Shown here piece by piece: positions 8,656-17,416 of a stretch of DNA of 64,000 nt; position 1 is the first letter of the stretch; each line of letters begins with the position of its first letter. The stretch spans positions 12,219-76,218 of the forward strand of contig CAZFYG010000006.1 in assembly GCA_964523375.1 (NCBI GenBank). The letters are read 5' to 3'. Position numbers and translations under genes: made by a program. Under the pieces are notes generated by a model that saw only the letters and a program-made list of their open reading frames with translations, was not told the DNA's origin and searched no databases. Origin of the DNA: CAJQGY01 sp964523375. Its GTDB lineage: Bacteria > Pseudomonadota > Gammaproteobacteria > Magnimaribacterales > D2472.

Positions 8656-9906
8656 TCAATTGGCTGATGAAGATTTTTTCTTTTTTGATTTTAATAGCTT
8701 GATTGGGTCAGAATTAGATATGACTGTATTTTCATCAATGATAACTTTTTCGAGATTATCATCTGGTAGTTCAAACATTGTCTCCATTAGAAGCTCTTCC
8801 ATTATGGATCTTAGTCCTCGGGCACCAGCTTTACGTTTAATGGCCTTCTTGGCTATCTCAACGAGAGCTTCATCACGAAAATTAAGTTCGACATTATCAA
8901 TATCAAATAAATGTTTATATTGGTTAACTAATGCGTTTTTAGGTTCTTTTAGAATTCTGACAAGCGCATTCTCATCAAGCTCATGAAGATTGGATATAAC
9001 AGGAAGTCTACCTACAAATTCGGGTATTAAGCCAAATTTTACTAAGTCTTCAGGCTCTAAATTATCAACATGATTATTAATAGGTAAAACGTTTGTTTTA
9101 GTGCCAACCTCTGCACCAAAACCAATACCTAGGTTGCTGTTCCTTTGGGATATAACCTTGTCTAAACCAGAGAATGCTCCGCCACATATAAATAATATAT
9201 TTGATGTGTCTATTTGAATAAATTCTTGTTGCGGATGCTTTCTTCCACCTTGCGGAGGAATAGATGCAACAGTACCTTCGATTAACTTAAGAAGCGCCTG
9301 CTGAACACCTTCTCCAGAAACATCTCTTGTTATCGATGGGTTGTCAGACTTTCTTGCTATTTTATCAATTTCATCTATGTAAACTATTCCAAGCTGGGCT
9401 TTTTCTGGGTCATAGTCGGCTTTTTGTAAAAGCTTTTGTATTATATTTTCAACATCTTCACCAACATAACCAGCTTCAGTCAATGTTGTTGCATCAGCAA
9501 TAGTGAAAGGAACATTAAGAATTTTTGCAAGAGTTTGAGCTAAAAGTGTTTTACCACTCCCAGTTGGGCCTAGCAACAAGACATTGCTTTTTTGAAGCTC
9601 AACAGAGGCTTTTGAATTCTTTTTAAGCCTTTTGTAATGGTTGTAAACGGCTACAGAAAGTACTTTTTTTGCTTTTTCTTGACCAATAACATACTCATCC
9701 AATTGACCAAAAATTTCTTTAGGTGAAGGAAGTTCTTCTAATGCTGTATCTTCATCGCCTTTAATTTCTTCTTCAATTATGTCATTACATAAATCTACAC
9801 ACTCATTGCAAATGTATACACTTGGTCCAGCAATTAGCTTTTTAACATCATCTTGAACTTTTCCACAAAAAGAGCAATTTAATTTGTCGTTAGCATCATT
9901 TGCCAT
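8656..9906 (-). CDS. clpX: ATP-dependent Clp protease ATP-binding subunit ClpX
   Basis: 416-residue AAA+ unfoldase that feeds substrates to ClpP. The N-terminal zinc-binding domain has cysteines at 11, 14, 33 and 36. Walker A is GPTGSGKTLLA, Walker B is VYIDEIDKIA, and the IGF loop that docks to ClpP is present in NLGIGFGAE. Length and domain order match the family. The start overlaps the clpP stop by 11 nt, so tig-clpP-clpX-lon is probably co-transcribed, as in E. coli. Confidence 0.97.
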   Translation of the reverse strand: MANDANDKLNCSFCGKVQDDVKKLIAGPSVYICNECVDLCNDIIEEEIKGDEDTALEELPSPKEIFGQLDEYVIGQEKAKKVLSVAVYNHYKRLKKNSKASVELQKSNVLLLGPTGSGKTLLAQTLAKILNVPFTIADATTLTEAGYVGEDVENIIQKLLQKADYDPEKAQLGIVYIDEIDKIARKSDNPSITRDVSGEGVQQALLKLIEGTVASIPPQGGRKHPQQEFIQIDTSNILFICGGAFSGLDKVISQRNSNLGIGFGAEVGTKTNVLPINNHVDNLEPEDLVKFGLIPEFVGRLPVISNLHELDENALVRILKEPKNALVNQYKHLFDIDNVELNFRDEALVEIAKKAIKRKAGARGLRSIMEELLMETMFELPDDNLEKVIIDENTVISNSDPIKLLKSKKKKSSSAN

Positions 9907-10510
9907 TTATTTGATCCCTTTCGTTTAACACTTTATCAACAATACCATATTTAATAGCTGCGTCAGCGTCTAAGAAATTATCTCTATCCGTATCTTTCTC
10001 AATTTTTTTCACCGAATGCCCAGTATGCTTTGCAAGAATCTCATTGACTATTTTTTTCATATGCAATATCTCTTTAGCATGTATTTCAAAATCAGAGGCC
10101 TGACCCTGGAATCCTCCAAGAGGCTGATGAATCATGACTCTAGAATTTGGAAGTACAAACCTTTTACCCTTATCACCACCTGCTAATAAAAGAGCACCCA
10201 TGCTTGCTGCTTGACCAATACAAAGGGTAGAAACTGAAGAGGATATAAATTGCATAGTGTCATATATAGCTAGACCAGCCGATATGCTACCTCCCGGAGA
10301 GTTAATATATATTGAAATATCTTTCTCTGGGTTTTCAGATTCTAAAAATAGAAGCTGAGCAACAACAAGGTTAGATATATTGTCATCTATTGGTCCAGAT
10401 AAGAAAATAACTCTTTCTTTTAAAAGTCTAGAATAGATATCAAATGATCTCTCTCCTCGCGGGGTTTGCTCAACCACCATCGGTATAAGTGCTGATTTAA
10501 TTTCGTTCAT
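9896..10510 (-). CDS. clpP: ATP-dependent Clp protease proteolytic subunit ClpP
   Basis: 204-residue barrel-forming serine protease. Catalytic serine is in GQAASMGALLLAGG, histidine in MIHQPLGGFQGQA, and the aspartate lies in the following DxxFLDADAA region. The N-terminus (IPMVVEQTPRGERSFDIYS) is the conserved processing and axial-loop region, which supports this start. It lies 3 nt after the trigger factor stop and overlaps clpX. With ClpX it degrades ssrA-tagged and regulatory proteins. Confidence 0.97.
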   Translation of the reverse strand: MNEIKSALIPMVVEQTPRGERSFDIYSRLLKERVIFLSGPIDDNISNLVVAQLLFLESENPEKDISIYINSPGGSISAGLAIYDTMQFISSSVSTLCIGQAASMGALLLAGGDKGKRFVLPNSRVMIHQPLGGFQGQASDFEIHAKEILHMKKIVNEILAKHTGHSVKKIEKDTDRDNFLDADAAIKYGIVDKVLNERDQINGK

Positions 10511-10513
10511 AAT

Positions 10514-11809
10514 TTATTTTTTTGCCAGTTCAGAAAATTCTATCACTTTATCTTTAGATTTAAGGTCATTTTGCAAATTTTCTATTAATTTTTCTTCAAG
10601 AACAATCATTCTAAATTGTTCGACTTGCTGGGGTTGGTTTGCAATCCACTTCTTAAATTGATCCGCATCTTTATATTTCTTTGCTTCCTTTTCTATAAAA
10701 TTATCAAGGTCTTCTTGGGTAACAGCAATTGCATAATGCTTAATAAGCTCTGCAAAAAGAAGGTCTAACTTGACCCTTTTTTCGGCATTTTCCATAAATG
10801 CATCAAGAGGAAATAGATCATCAACTGCTTCATTATCTTGTTGCCCGATTCTCATTAAAGAATCTTTTCGCATTAATTCTGCTTGCTCTTTTATAGTAAC
10901 TTTAGGTGCACTAAAGCTATTTATTTTTAATAAAGTTTCATACATAGATTCTTTTGTTAAATCTTTCTCTTGTGACAAAACTTCTTTTTCCATTCTGGAC
11001 AAAATTTCAGCCTTAAATTTAGACGAATCTTTTATCTCCATTTCTAATTTTGTAAATAGCTCTTCGTCAATTTTTGCTGGAGTGAGCTCTTGAACCGTTT
11101 TAAGGTTTATCTCAAATGAAGCTTCGCTGCCTGCTAAGTCTTTTTTAAAGTAATCTTCAGGGAAATTAGCTTTTATAACAAATTCTGATGGCTCCTTTCC
11201 TATTATTTCATCTTCAAAACCAGGAATCATTGAATTTGAGCCTAAAACCAACTTAAAATCTTGCGCTGAATTCCCCTCAAACTCCTCACCTTCAATTGAA
11301 CCTTTAAAATCAATTATGACTTGATCGTCTTTTATTGATTTTCTAGATACATCTTTCCAATCACCGTACCTCTTACAGATATCTTCAACAGCTAAATCCA
11401 CATCTTTGTCAGAAATAGTGATTGAAAAGTTTTCATATTTGGACCAGCTTGAGACTTTTGGTTTAATGTCAGGAAAAACCTCAAAGGTTGCTGAGTAGAC
11501 TATAGGCTTAGATGCATCTTCAGAGTCTAATGTTATTGATGGCGGCGAAGCGGGTCTCAAATTATTTTCAGTCAATGCTGTAGGATAGGATGACTGAATT
11601 AAATCATTTACAACATCAGCATGGATTGATGCTCCATATCTTTGCTCAAGAACATCATTAGGAACTTTACCTTTCCTGAACCCATCAAGTTTTGCGCTAC
11701 GTTTGATGTTATTAATCTTTGACTGAAACTTATCTTTGTAGTCGTCTAAAGGTATAGAGACTGTAAGAACTCTCTCGAGATCCTTTAATTTTTTTAATTT
11801 GCTCGACAT
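10514..11809 (-). CDS. tig: Trigger factor
   Basis: Ribosome-associated chaperone and peptidyl-prolyl isomerase, 431 residues. The start is the ATG at 11809 (MSSKLKKLKDLE); a longer frame would run through the tRNA-His gene. The N-domain has the ribosome-binding signature GFRKGKVPNDVLEQRYG (about residues 43-59), followed by an FKBP-type domain with VIIDFKGSIEGEEFEG and GSNSMIPGFED, and a helical C-domain. First gene of the tig-clpP-clpX-lon cluster. The FKBP and N-domain motifs are unambiguous, though sequence conservation is otherwise low, as is normal for this family. Confidence 0.95.
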   Translation of the reverse strand: MSSKLKKLKDLERVLTVSIPLDDYKDKFQSKINNIKRSAKLDGFRKGKVPNDVLEQRYGASIHADVVNDLIQSSYPTALTENNLRPASPPSITLDSEDASKPIVYSATFEVFPDIKPKVSSWSKYENFSITISDKDVDLAVEDICKRYGDWKDVSRKSIKDDQVIIDFKGSIEGEEFEGNSAQDFKLVLGSNSMIPGFEDEIIGKEPSEFVIKANFPEDYFKKDLAGSEASFEINLKTVQELTPAKIDEELFTKLEMEIKDSSKFKAEILSRMEKEVLSQEKDLTKESMYETLLKINSFSAPKVTIKEQAELMRKDSLMRIGQQDNEAVDDLFPLDAFMENAEKRVKLDLLFAELIKHYAIAVTQEDLDNFIEKEAKKYKDADQFKKWIANQPQQVEQFRMIVLEEKLIENLQNDLKSKDKVIEFSELAKK

Positions 11810-11827
11810 ATTTTTACCTATATAAAA

Positions 11828-11905
11828 TGGGGCGAGCGATGGGGTTCGAACCCACGGCCTCCGGAGCCACAATCCAGCGCTCTAACCAACTGAGCTACGC
11901 CCGCC
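11828..11905 (-). tRNA. tRNA-His (GTG)
   Basis: Cloverleaf with anticodon GTG, an extra 5' G pairing with C73 as expected for tRNA-His, and an encoded 3' CCA (11828-11830). The T-arm GTTCGAACCC is intact. It lies 18 nt upstream of trigger factor. Confidence 0.95.
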
Positions 11906-11912
11906 AAGAAAC

Positions 11913-11941
11913 GAGACATTATAGATTAAAAAAACTATAAT
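11913..11941 (+). promoter_or_regulatory. Putative gdhA promoter
   Basis: GAGACA (11913-11918) and TATAAT (11936-11941) with 17-nt spacing lie 21 nt before the glutamate dehydrogenase start. An AGGGGA ribosome site lies between them and the ATG. Confidence 0.55.
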
Positions 11942-11962
11942 TTTTCTAAATAGGGGATTTTT

Positions 11963-13360
11963 ATGAACAATTTTTTAACTGATACAAATAGGTTTGTAGA
12001 TAAGGCATTAAAACTTACATCTATATCAGCAGGCTTAGCAAATAAAATTATTACTTGTAACTCTACATACACTGTTCGTTTTGGAGTTAGGTTGCGAAAT
12101 GACATATACACTTTTGAAGGGTGGAGATCTGTTCATTCTGAACATATGGAGCCTACAAAGGGTGGAATAAGATTTGACATATCCACACATGTTGAGGAAG
12201 TTGAAGCTTTGGCAGCTTTAATGTCATATAAAAATGCAATTATTAATGTTCCCTTTGGTGGTTCAAAGGGTGGGTTAAAAATTAACCCAAAGGACTGGGA
12301 TGAAAAAGAGCTAGAAAAAATTACCAGAAGGTTTTCGCAAGAACTTATCAAGAGAGATTTAATTAGCCCATCGCAGAATGTGCCCGCTCCTGATATAGGC
12401 ACATCTTCACGTGAGATGGCTTGGATAGCAGATGAATATCGCAAAATGTCCCCTACTGATATAAATGCTTCAGCATGCGTTACAGGCAAGCCTGCCAATA
12501 AAAATGGATTGATTGGAAGAGAGGAGGCAACAGGTCGAGGAGTTCAATATATATTAAGAGAATTTTTCAAGCACGATGACTTAGTTAGTTCAATTAAGTA
12601 TCCAAACGGTATTTCTAAAAAAAGTTTTATTTTGCAAGGTTTTGGAAATGTTGGCTATAACGCATCAAAATTTCTTACCGAGGATGACGGCATGAAGCTA
12701 ATTGGTATAGCTGAATATAATGGAGGAATTTATAATGAAAATGGCCTTAATGTTAATCATGCTAAAAAATTCTTTGTTAAGCATGGTAGTTTTGAAAATT
12801 ACCCTAAAGGTAATTTTGTTAAAGATGGCAGTCTTTTACTAAAAAGAAAGTGTGATGTTCTTATTCCTGCAGCTAGGGAAAATGTAATTACTTCAAAAAA
12901 TGCTGCTGATATTAAAACAAAATTAATTATTGAAGCAGCAAATGGCCCGATATCATTTGATGCACATAAGATTCTCGCAAAAAATAAAGTTTTTATAATC
13001 CCTGACATTCTTGCAAATTCTGGAGGTGTTGCGGTCAGCTATTTTGAATGGGTAAAAAACATAAGGCATATTAGATTTGGAAGGCTCGAAAAAAGAAAAA
13101 ACAATATTCAATTCAATACCATTATTGAGGCTATAGAGACAATGACTGGAAAAGAAATGCCTGCAAAATTTAAATCTAATTTTATGGATGGAATTGATGA
13201 AATAGATTTAATTAGATCTGGCTTAGACGACATGATGATAGATGGATTTCGTGAGGTTAAAAAAGAGTATTTGCAAATGAAAAACCCTGATTTTAGAACA
13301 GCTGCTTATAAAGTTGCTATTGAAAAGATTGCCATGTCATATGACTCTATTGGTCTTTAG
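11963..13360 (+). CDS. gdhA: Glutamate dehydrogenase (Glu/Leu/Phe/Val dehydrogenase family)
   Basis: 465-residue amino-acid dehydrogenase that interconverts glutamate with 2-oxoglutarate and ammonia. The substrate region PTKGGIRFD and GGSKGGLKINPKDW contains the catalytic lysine (about residue 101), followed by VPAPDIGTSSREMAWIADEY. The Rossmann part has GFGNVGYNASKF. The C-terminal motif ILANSGGVAVSYFEW is conserved. The sequence resembles the catabolic NAD-type small GDH group more than hexameric E. coli GdhA; cofactor is not certain. It has a recognisable promoter and ribosome site. The 3' end overlaps the convergent GST gene by 14 nt. Confidence 0.92.
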   Translation: MNNFLTDTNRFVDKALKLTSISAGLANKIITCNSTYTVRFGVRLRNDIYTFEGWRSVHSEHMEPTKGGIRFDISTHVEEVEALAALMSYKNAIINVPFGGSKGGLKINPKDWDEKELEKITRRFSQELIKRDLISPSQNVPAPDIGTSSREMAWIADEYRKMSPTDINASACVTGKPANKNGLIGREEATGRGVQYILREFFKHDDLVSSIKYPNGISKKSFILQGFGNVGYNASKFLTEDDGMKLIGIAEYNGGIYNENGLNVNHAKKFFVKHGSFENYPKGNFVKDGSLLLKRKCDVLIPAARENVITSKNAADIKTKLIIEAANGPISFDAHKILAKNKVFIIPDILANSGGVAVSYFEWVKNIRHIRFGRLEKRKNNIQFNTIIEAIETMTGKEMPAKFKSNFMDGIDEIDLIRSGLDDMMIDGFREVKKEYLQMKNPDFRTAAYKVAIEKIAMSYDSIGL

Positions 13361-13991
13361 GGAATATAAGTAAATCGTCGCCCTCTTCCCAAGGATCGTA
13401 TTTTTGCATAACATTTTTTAAAATACTTGATGATAGAAAACTATTTAAATAGTTTTGGATATTGGGTATTTCTTTAAAATTATCAAACCACTCTATATCA
13501 GCAATCCTAAATTGCCTGATAAAAGGTAAAATGCAAATATCAATCTTTTGAATGTCATTTCCAAAAAACCAATCCCCTTTAATACACATCTCAATTTCTT
13601 TAAGGTGGTCAACACAAATTTTTCTATAATGTAATGGTTTTGCATCAAACCTTTGAGCATATTTGTATCTATCAAGATTATATTTAAAACTTTCATCAAA
13701 AAGTTTTACTACTGCATTGGTTTGATTGATTTGATCTTCGCTAAGATTATTTTTAAAGATGGTTTTTGAAGCCATAACTAAATCAATAATTTCAAGACTT
13801 TCCTCAATAATATCAGACTCATTAACCATCACCGGGACTGTTCCTTTTGGGGATATAGATAGCATTTGATGGGGTTTATTCTTGAGATGAACTTCTCTTA
13901 ATTCACACTTAAAATTGGCGAGCAATATCGCCATTCTTGCTCGCATGGCATAAGGGCATCGTCTGAATGAATATAAGACTGGATATTTCAT
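13347..13991 (-). CDS. Glutathione S-transferase family protein
   Basis: 214-residue protein with an N-terminal thioredoxin-like domain, SFRRCPYAMRARMAI near residues 8-22, and the glutathione-binding cis-proline region GTVPVMV followed by IEESLEI. The C-terminal half is all-helical, as in GSTs. The ATG at 13991 was chosen because it precedes the first beta strand (MKYPVLYS); a longer frame would add about 70 unrelated residues overlapping trhO. The CPY motif suggests an omega-like or stringent-starvation-like subgroup. Its substrate is unknown. It lies 22 nt downstream of trhO and probably shares its mRNA. Confidence 0.85.
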   Translation of the reverse strand: MKYPVLYSFRRCPYAMRARMAILLANFKCELREVHLKNKPHQMLSISPKGTVPVMVNESDIIEESLEIIDLVMASKTIFKNNLSEDQINQTNAVVKLFDESFKYNLDRYKYAQRFDAKPLHYRKICVDHLKEIEMCIKGDWFFGNDIQKIDICILPFIRQFRIADIEWFDNFKEIPNIQNYLNSFLSSSILKNVMQKYDPWEEGDDLLIFPKDQ

Positions 13992-14013
13992 AAAATTATA
14001 AGTTAAAAATTTT

Positions 14014-14928
14014 TTACTTAGGTCCAATATGTCTTTCGTTTCTAGAATTTGAAAGCTCAACTTGTTTTTGACGACTCTTATATCTTGATTTCTGTTCTTC
14101 AGATGTTGTGTCAAAACATTTTGGACAGGCAACGCCTTTAATGTATTTATGAGACAATTTATCATTATCTGTAATCGGCATTCTGCAGCCATGACACATA
14201 TCATAAGTGCCAGGCATTAATTTATGATTAACAGATACTCTATCATCAAACACAAAACACTCGCCTTGCCACATACTTTCATTTTCTGGAATATTTTCAA
14301 GATACTTTAATATGCCGCCTTTTAAATGATAGACATCATTGAAACCATTGTTTTTCATAAATGAGGATGCCTTTTCGCATCTGATGCCACCAGTACAAAA
14401 CATAGCAATTTTTTTAGATTTCTTATCATCATTTGTAAAACCAGCACTCTCGACCCAATCTGGAAAATCTCTAAATTTTGTAGTTTTAGGATTGATAGAG
14501 TTTTTGAAAGTTCCTATTGAGTATTCATAATCATTTCTTGTATCAATAAGAATAGTATCCTCATCTGTAATGAGAGCATTCCAGTCATTTGGCTCTATGT
14601 ATTCGCCAACAACTTTATTTGGATCGACTGTCATATCTCCAATGGTTACAATTTCTTTTTTTAATTTTACTTTTAGTCTAATAAATGGGTTTTCAATAGA
14701 TGTTGAATATTTAACATCTAGTGTAGAAAAACCATCAACTGATTTGAGAAAAGTGATAGCTTTATCAATAGCATCAGGGCTTCCAGATATTGTTCCATTG
14801 AGACCCTCACCACCTACAAGAATGGTCCCTGTTATATTTAATTCTTTTAAGGACCCTCTAATTAAAACTTGAATTTCCTGAGGACTTGCGATTGATTGAA
14901 ATTTATAGAGTGCTGCTACTTTATACAT
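14014..14928 (-). CDS. trhO: tRNA uridine(34) hydroxylase / rhodanese-like protein TrhO
   Basis: 304-residue YceA-family protein which forms 5-hydroxyuridine at the wobble position of some tRNAs in an oxygen-dependent way. It has an N-terminal ferredoxin-like domain with GTILVGGEGLNGTISG, a rhodanese domain with the active cysteine in MFCTGGIRCEKAS, and a C-terminal cysteine cluster (MCHGCRMPI and ACPKCFD) that looks like a zinc site. Length fits the family. Next to tRNA-Arg and tRNA-Pro genes, though adjacency need not be functional. Confidence 0.92.
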   Translation of the reverse strand: MYKVAALYKFQSIASPQEIQVLIRGSLKELNITGTILVGGEGLNGTISGSPDAIDKAITFLKSVDGFSTLDVKYSTSIENPFIRLKVKLKKEIVTIGDMTVDPNKVVGEYIEPNDWNALITDEDTILIDTRNDYEYSIGTFKNSINPKTTKFRDFPDWVESAGFTNDDKKSKKIAMFCTGGIRCEKASSFMKNNGFNDVYHLKGGILKYLENIPENESMWQGECFVFDDRVSVNHKLMPGTYDMCHGCRMPITDNDKLSHKYIKGVACPKCFDTTSEEQKSRYKSRQKQVELSNSRNERHIGPK

Positions 14929-14949
14929 GGATACATTATATATAAAAAA

Positions 14950-15026
<77 letters not shown>

Positions 15027-15027
15027 A

Positions 15028-15104
15028 TGGTCGGGGTAGTAAGATTCGAACTTACGACCACTCGCTCCCAAAGCGAGTGCGCTACCAGACTGCGCTATAC
15101 CCCG
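15028..15104 (-). tRNA. tRNA-Pro (TGG)
   Basis: 77-nt cloverleaf with anticodon TGG in a TTTGGGA loop, the acceptor beginning CGGGGTA, and encoded CCA at 15028-15030. First of the tRNA-Pro/tRNA-Arg pair in transcription order. Confidence 0.95.
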
Positions 15105-15171
15105 TGGGTGCAAATATTAAAGTTTATATAATAAATAAGCAATGATGATGTGAATAAATATTTAAAAATGC

Positions 15172-15177
15172 GATAAT
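15172..15177 (+). promoter_or_regulatory. -10 box six nt before folD ATG (leaderless start)
   Basis: GATAAT preceded by TGC lies 6 nt before the folD ATG, so transcription would begin at or near the start codon. No Shine-Dalgarno is present. No good -35 box is seen. Confidence 0.45.
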
Positions 15178-15183
15178 ATTTGT

Positions 15184-16026
15184 ATGAGTGCATTATTACT
15201 TGATGGCAAAAAATTGGCATCAGAATCAGAAATTGACATAAAAAAACAAGTTCAAAGCCTTATAAGTAAAGGAGTTTTTCCAACTCTTGCAACTATTCTG
15301 GTTGGAAATGACCCCGCCTCAGAGACTTATGTAAAAATGAAGAGGAATACTTGTGCCAGAGTTGGCATGAAGTCTATTGCAGTGGAACTAGATGACAATA
15401 CAACTACTGCAGAGCTAATCAATCAAATTGACATTCTTAATCGTGATAAAAATATACATGGAATATTACTTCAACATCCTGTTCCAAGTCATATAGATGA
15501 GAGAGCTTGTTTTGATAAAATTTCTTTAGAGAAGGATGTTGATGGTGTGACCTGTCTTGGATTTGGAAATATGGCAATGGGCCAAGATGCTTATGGCTCT
15601 TGCACACCAGCTGGCATAATTCGATTAATTGAAAGCTATAATTTAGATGTTGAGGGGCTTAATGCTGTTGTTGTTGGAAGAAGCCCTATTCTAGGAAAAC
15701 CAATGGCAATGATGCTTCTAAATAAAAATGCAACAGTAACTATTTGCCACTCAAGGACTAAAAACATTGAATCAATTATCAGCAATGCAGACCTAATAGT
15801 TGGTGCGGTAGGAATACCAAAGTTTATTCAAAAAAATTGGATAAAGAATAACTGTATAGTGATTGATGCTGGCTACCATCCTGATAAAAGTGGTGATATT
15901 GATCTTGATGGAGTAGAAGGAAGAGCTTCGGCGTTCACGCCAGTTCCAGGCGGTGTCGGCCCTATGACAATTAATACATTAATACTGCATACTCTTCAAT
16001 CAGCCATTAAAACAACTAATGATTAA
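15184..16026 (+). CDS. folD: Methylenetetrahydrofolate dehydrogenase / cyclohydrolase FolD
   Basis: 280-residue bifunctional enzyme converting 5,10-methylene-THF to 10-formyl-THF, supplying one-carbon units for purines and fMet. The catalytic YVKMKRNTCARVGM motif (about residues 50-63) carries the key lysine, QHPVPSHID follows, and the NADP-binding part has VVVGRSPILGKPMA and the C-terminal PGGVGPMT signature. Length matches the family. It probably starts from a leaderless transcript. Its stop overlaps the convergent DUF4389 gene by 4 nt. Confidence 0.97.
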   Translation: MSALLLDGKKLASESEIDIKKQVQSLISKGVFPTLATILVGNDPASETYVKMKRNTCARVGMKSIAVELDDNTTTAELINQIDILNRDKNIHGILLQHPVPSHIDERACFDKISLEKDVDGVTCLGFGNMAMGQDAYGSCTPAGIIRLIESYNLDVEGLNAVVVGRSPILGKPMAMMLLNKNATVTICHSRTKNIESIISNADLIVGAVGIPKFIQKNWIKNNCIVIDAGYHPDKSGDIDLDGVEGRASAFTPVPGGVGPMTINTLILHTLQSAIKTTND

Positions 16027-16382
16027 CTATTAGATTCGCTGGTTTCAGAAGGCTCAATATGGTCTGATTCTTCAATCTCTGCTTCAATTATTTCATTATC
16101 TGACACAACTTCTTCATCTTCTTTCTTAAATGGGAAAGGTTTTTCTTCTGTTGTAAACAGGAGAAATGCCAATGTATCATTCACAAATTCTATTAAATGA
16201 GCATTAAAGTTAGCTATTGCAGTATTAGGTTTTGAGGTAAATAAAAAGAATAAGAACTGGATAAATGCTAGCCCAATTGAAATAGATATTACAAAATTAA
16301 TTGCGAATGCATAGCCAAGCATAAACAAGAATCTAATCCATTTACTTGTATTTAAAATCTCTTCTCTATCTATATTTTTCAT
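16023..16382 (-). CDS. DUF4389 family inner-membrane protein
   Basis: 119 residues. The first about 85 contain two hydrophobic segments (about 15-48) and the conserved FNAHLIEFVNDTLAFLLFTTEEKPFPF-like region of DUF4389. The last about 35 residues are acidic and likely disordered. The family has no established function. The start overlaps the gpsA stop by 4 nt, so it is translated from the htpG-gpsA mRNA or from the end of the gpsA unit. Confidence 0.75.
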   Translation of the reverse strand: MKNIDREEILNTSKWIRFLFMLGYAFAINFVISISIGLAFIQFLFFLFTSKPNTAIANFNAHLIEFVNDTLAFLLFTTEEKPFPFKKEDEEVVSDNEIIEAEIEESDHIEPSETSESNS

Positions 16383-17416
16383 ATATTGTCCCTGTTAACA
16401 AATTCTACATCAATTTCATTGGAATTATTAACCAAATCGTCAATTAAAGTCTTAGGATTGACTCCGTTATGAATAATTTCATATAAAGAGTCTACAAGTG
16501 GCATATTTATATCTAAACGCATTGACTCATACCTAACAACATCCAGCGTTCTAGCTCCTTCGGCAACCTGGCCAACTGTTTCTTTTGCTTCATTAAGTTT
16601 TAACCCATTACCAAGGCTCACTCCGAGTTGAAAATTTCTTGAAAGTGATGATGTGCAGGTAGCAACAAGATCCCCCATACCCGCAAGTCCTAAGAATGTA
16701 ATTGGATTGGCGCCTTTGGCAACAGCAAATCTGCTCATTTCTGCCATACTTCTTGTTAAGATTAGCCCTAAGGCGTTCTCACCGACACCTAATGAGTCTG
16801 CAATACCACATATGATTGCATAAATATTTTTCAGCGCACCAGCAAGCTCCACACCGTAAATATCAGAGCTTGAATATATCTTAAAAGTATCTGAGGAGAG
16901 GATTTTTTTTGTGCACTCAAGTAAATCAATGTTCTTGCTTGCGATGACGGTGCCTGAAACTTTCTTTTCAGCTATTTCTTTAGCAAGATTTGGCCCGCTT
17001 AATACGCCTACGCTATTTGAGTTGTTAAAGCAAAGATGCTCGCTAATTAAATCAGTCATTGTTTTAAAGGGGTCATTTTTTATACCCTTTGTACAGGAAA
17101 TAATCTTTGTATTATTTGAAATTAACGGTTTTATTCTTATAACAATTGTTTCAAATATTGAGCTTGGAGTTGCAATAAAAATGATAGATGCATTTTTCAC
17201 TACACTCTCAAGATTATCAGATGCATTTATATTTTCTGATAACTTTAATTCAGGATGATATGAAGTATTTGCACCTTCTGAATTAATTCTTAAAGCTTGT
17301 TCAGAATCTCTTACCCATAAAGATACTTTATTTCCGTTAGATGCTGCGATATTAGCAATAACAGTGCCAAAACTCCCTCCTCCAAGAACTGCAATACTCT
17401 GATTATCTAAATCCAT
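16379..17416 (-). CDS. gpsA: Glycerol-3-phosphate dehydrogenase [NAD(P)+] GpsA
   Basis: 345-residue enzyme reducing dihydroxyacetone phosphate to sn-glycerol 3-phosphate, the head-group precursor of membrane phospholipids. The N-terminal nucleotide site is VLGGGSFGTVIANIA. The catalytic lysine lies in GALKNIYAIICGIAD (about residue 192), followed by GENALGLILTRSMAEM and GMGDLVATCTS. Length fits the family. The start overlaps the htpG stop by one nt, so the two are translationally coupled. Confidence 0.96.
   Translation of the reverse strand: MDLDNQSIAVLGGGSFGTVIANIAASNGNKVSLWVRDSEQALRINSEGANTSYHPELKLSENINASDNLESVVKNASIIFIATPSSIFETIVIRIKPLISNNTKIISCTKGIKNDPFKTMTDLISEHLCFNNSNSVGVLSGPNLAKEIAEKKVSGTVIASKNIDLLECTKKILSSDTFKIYSSSDIYGVELAGALKNIYAIICGIADSLGVGENALGLILTRSMAEMSRFAVAKGANPITFLGLAGMGDLVATCTSSLSRNFQLGVSLGNGLKLNEAKETVGQVAEGARTLDVVRYESMRLDINMPLVDSLYEIIHNGVNPKTLIDDLVNNSNEIDVEFVNRDNI

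Noticed and set aside
11810..11872. N-terminal extension of trigger factor
   Set aside because: It runs through the tRNA-His gene; the ATG at 11809 starts the conserved protein.
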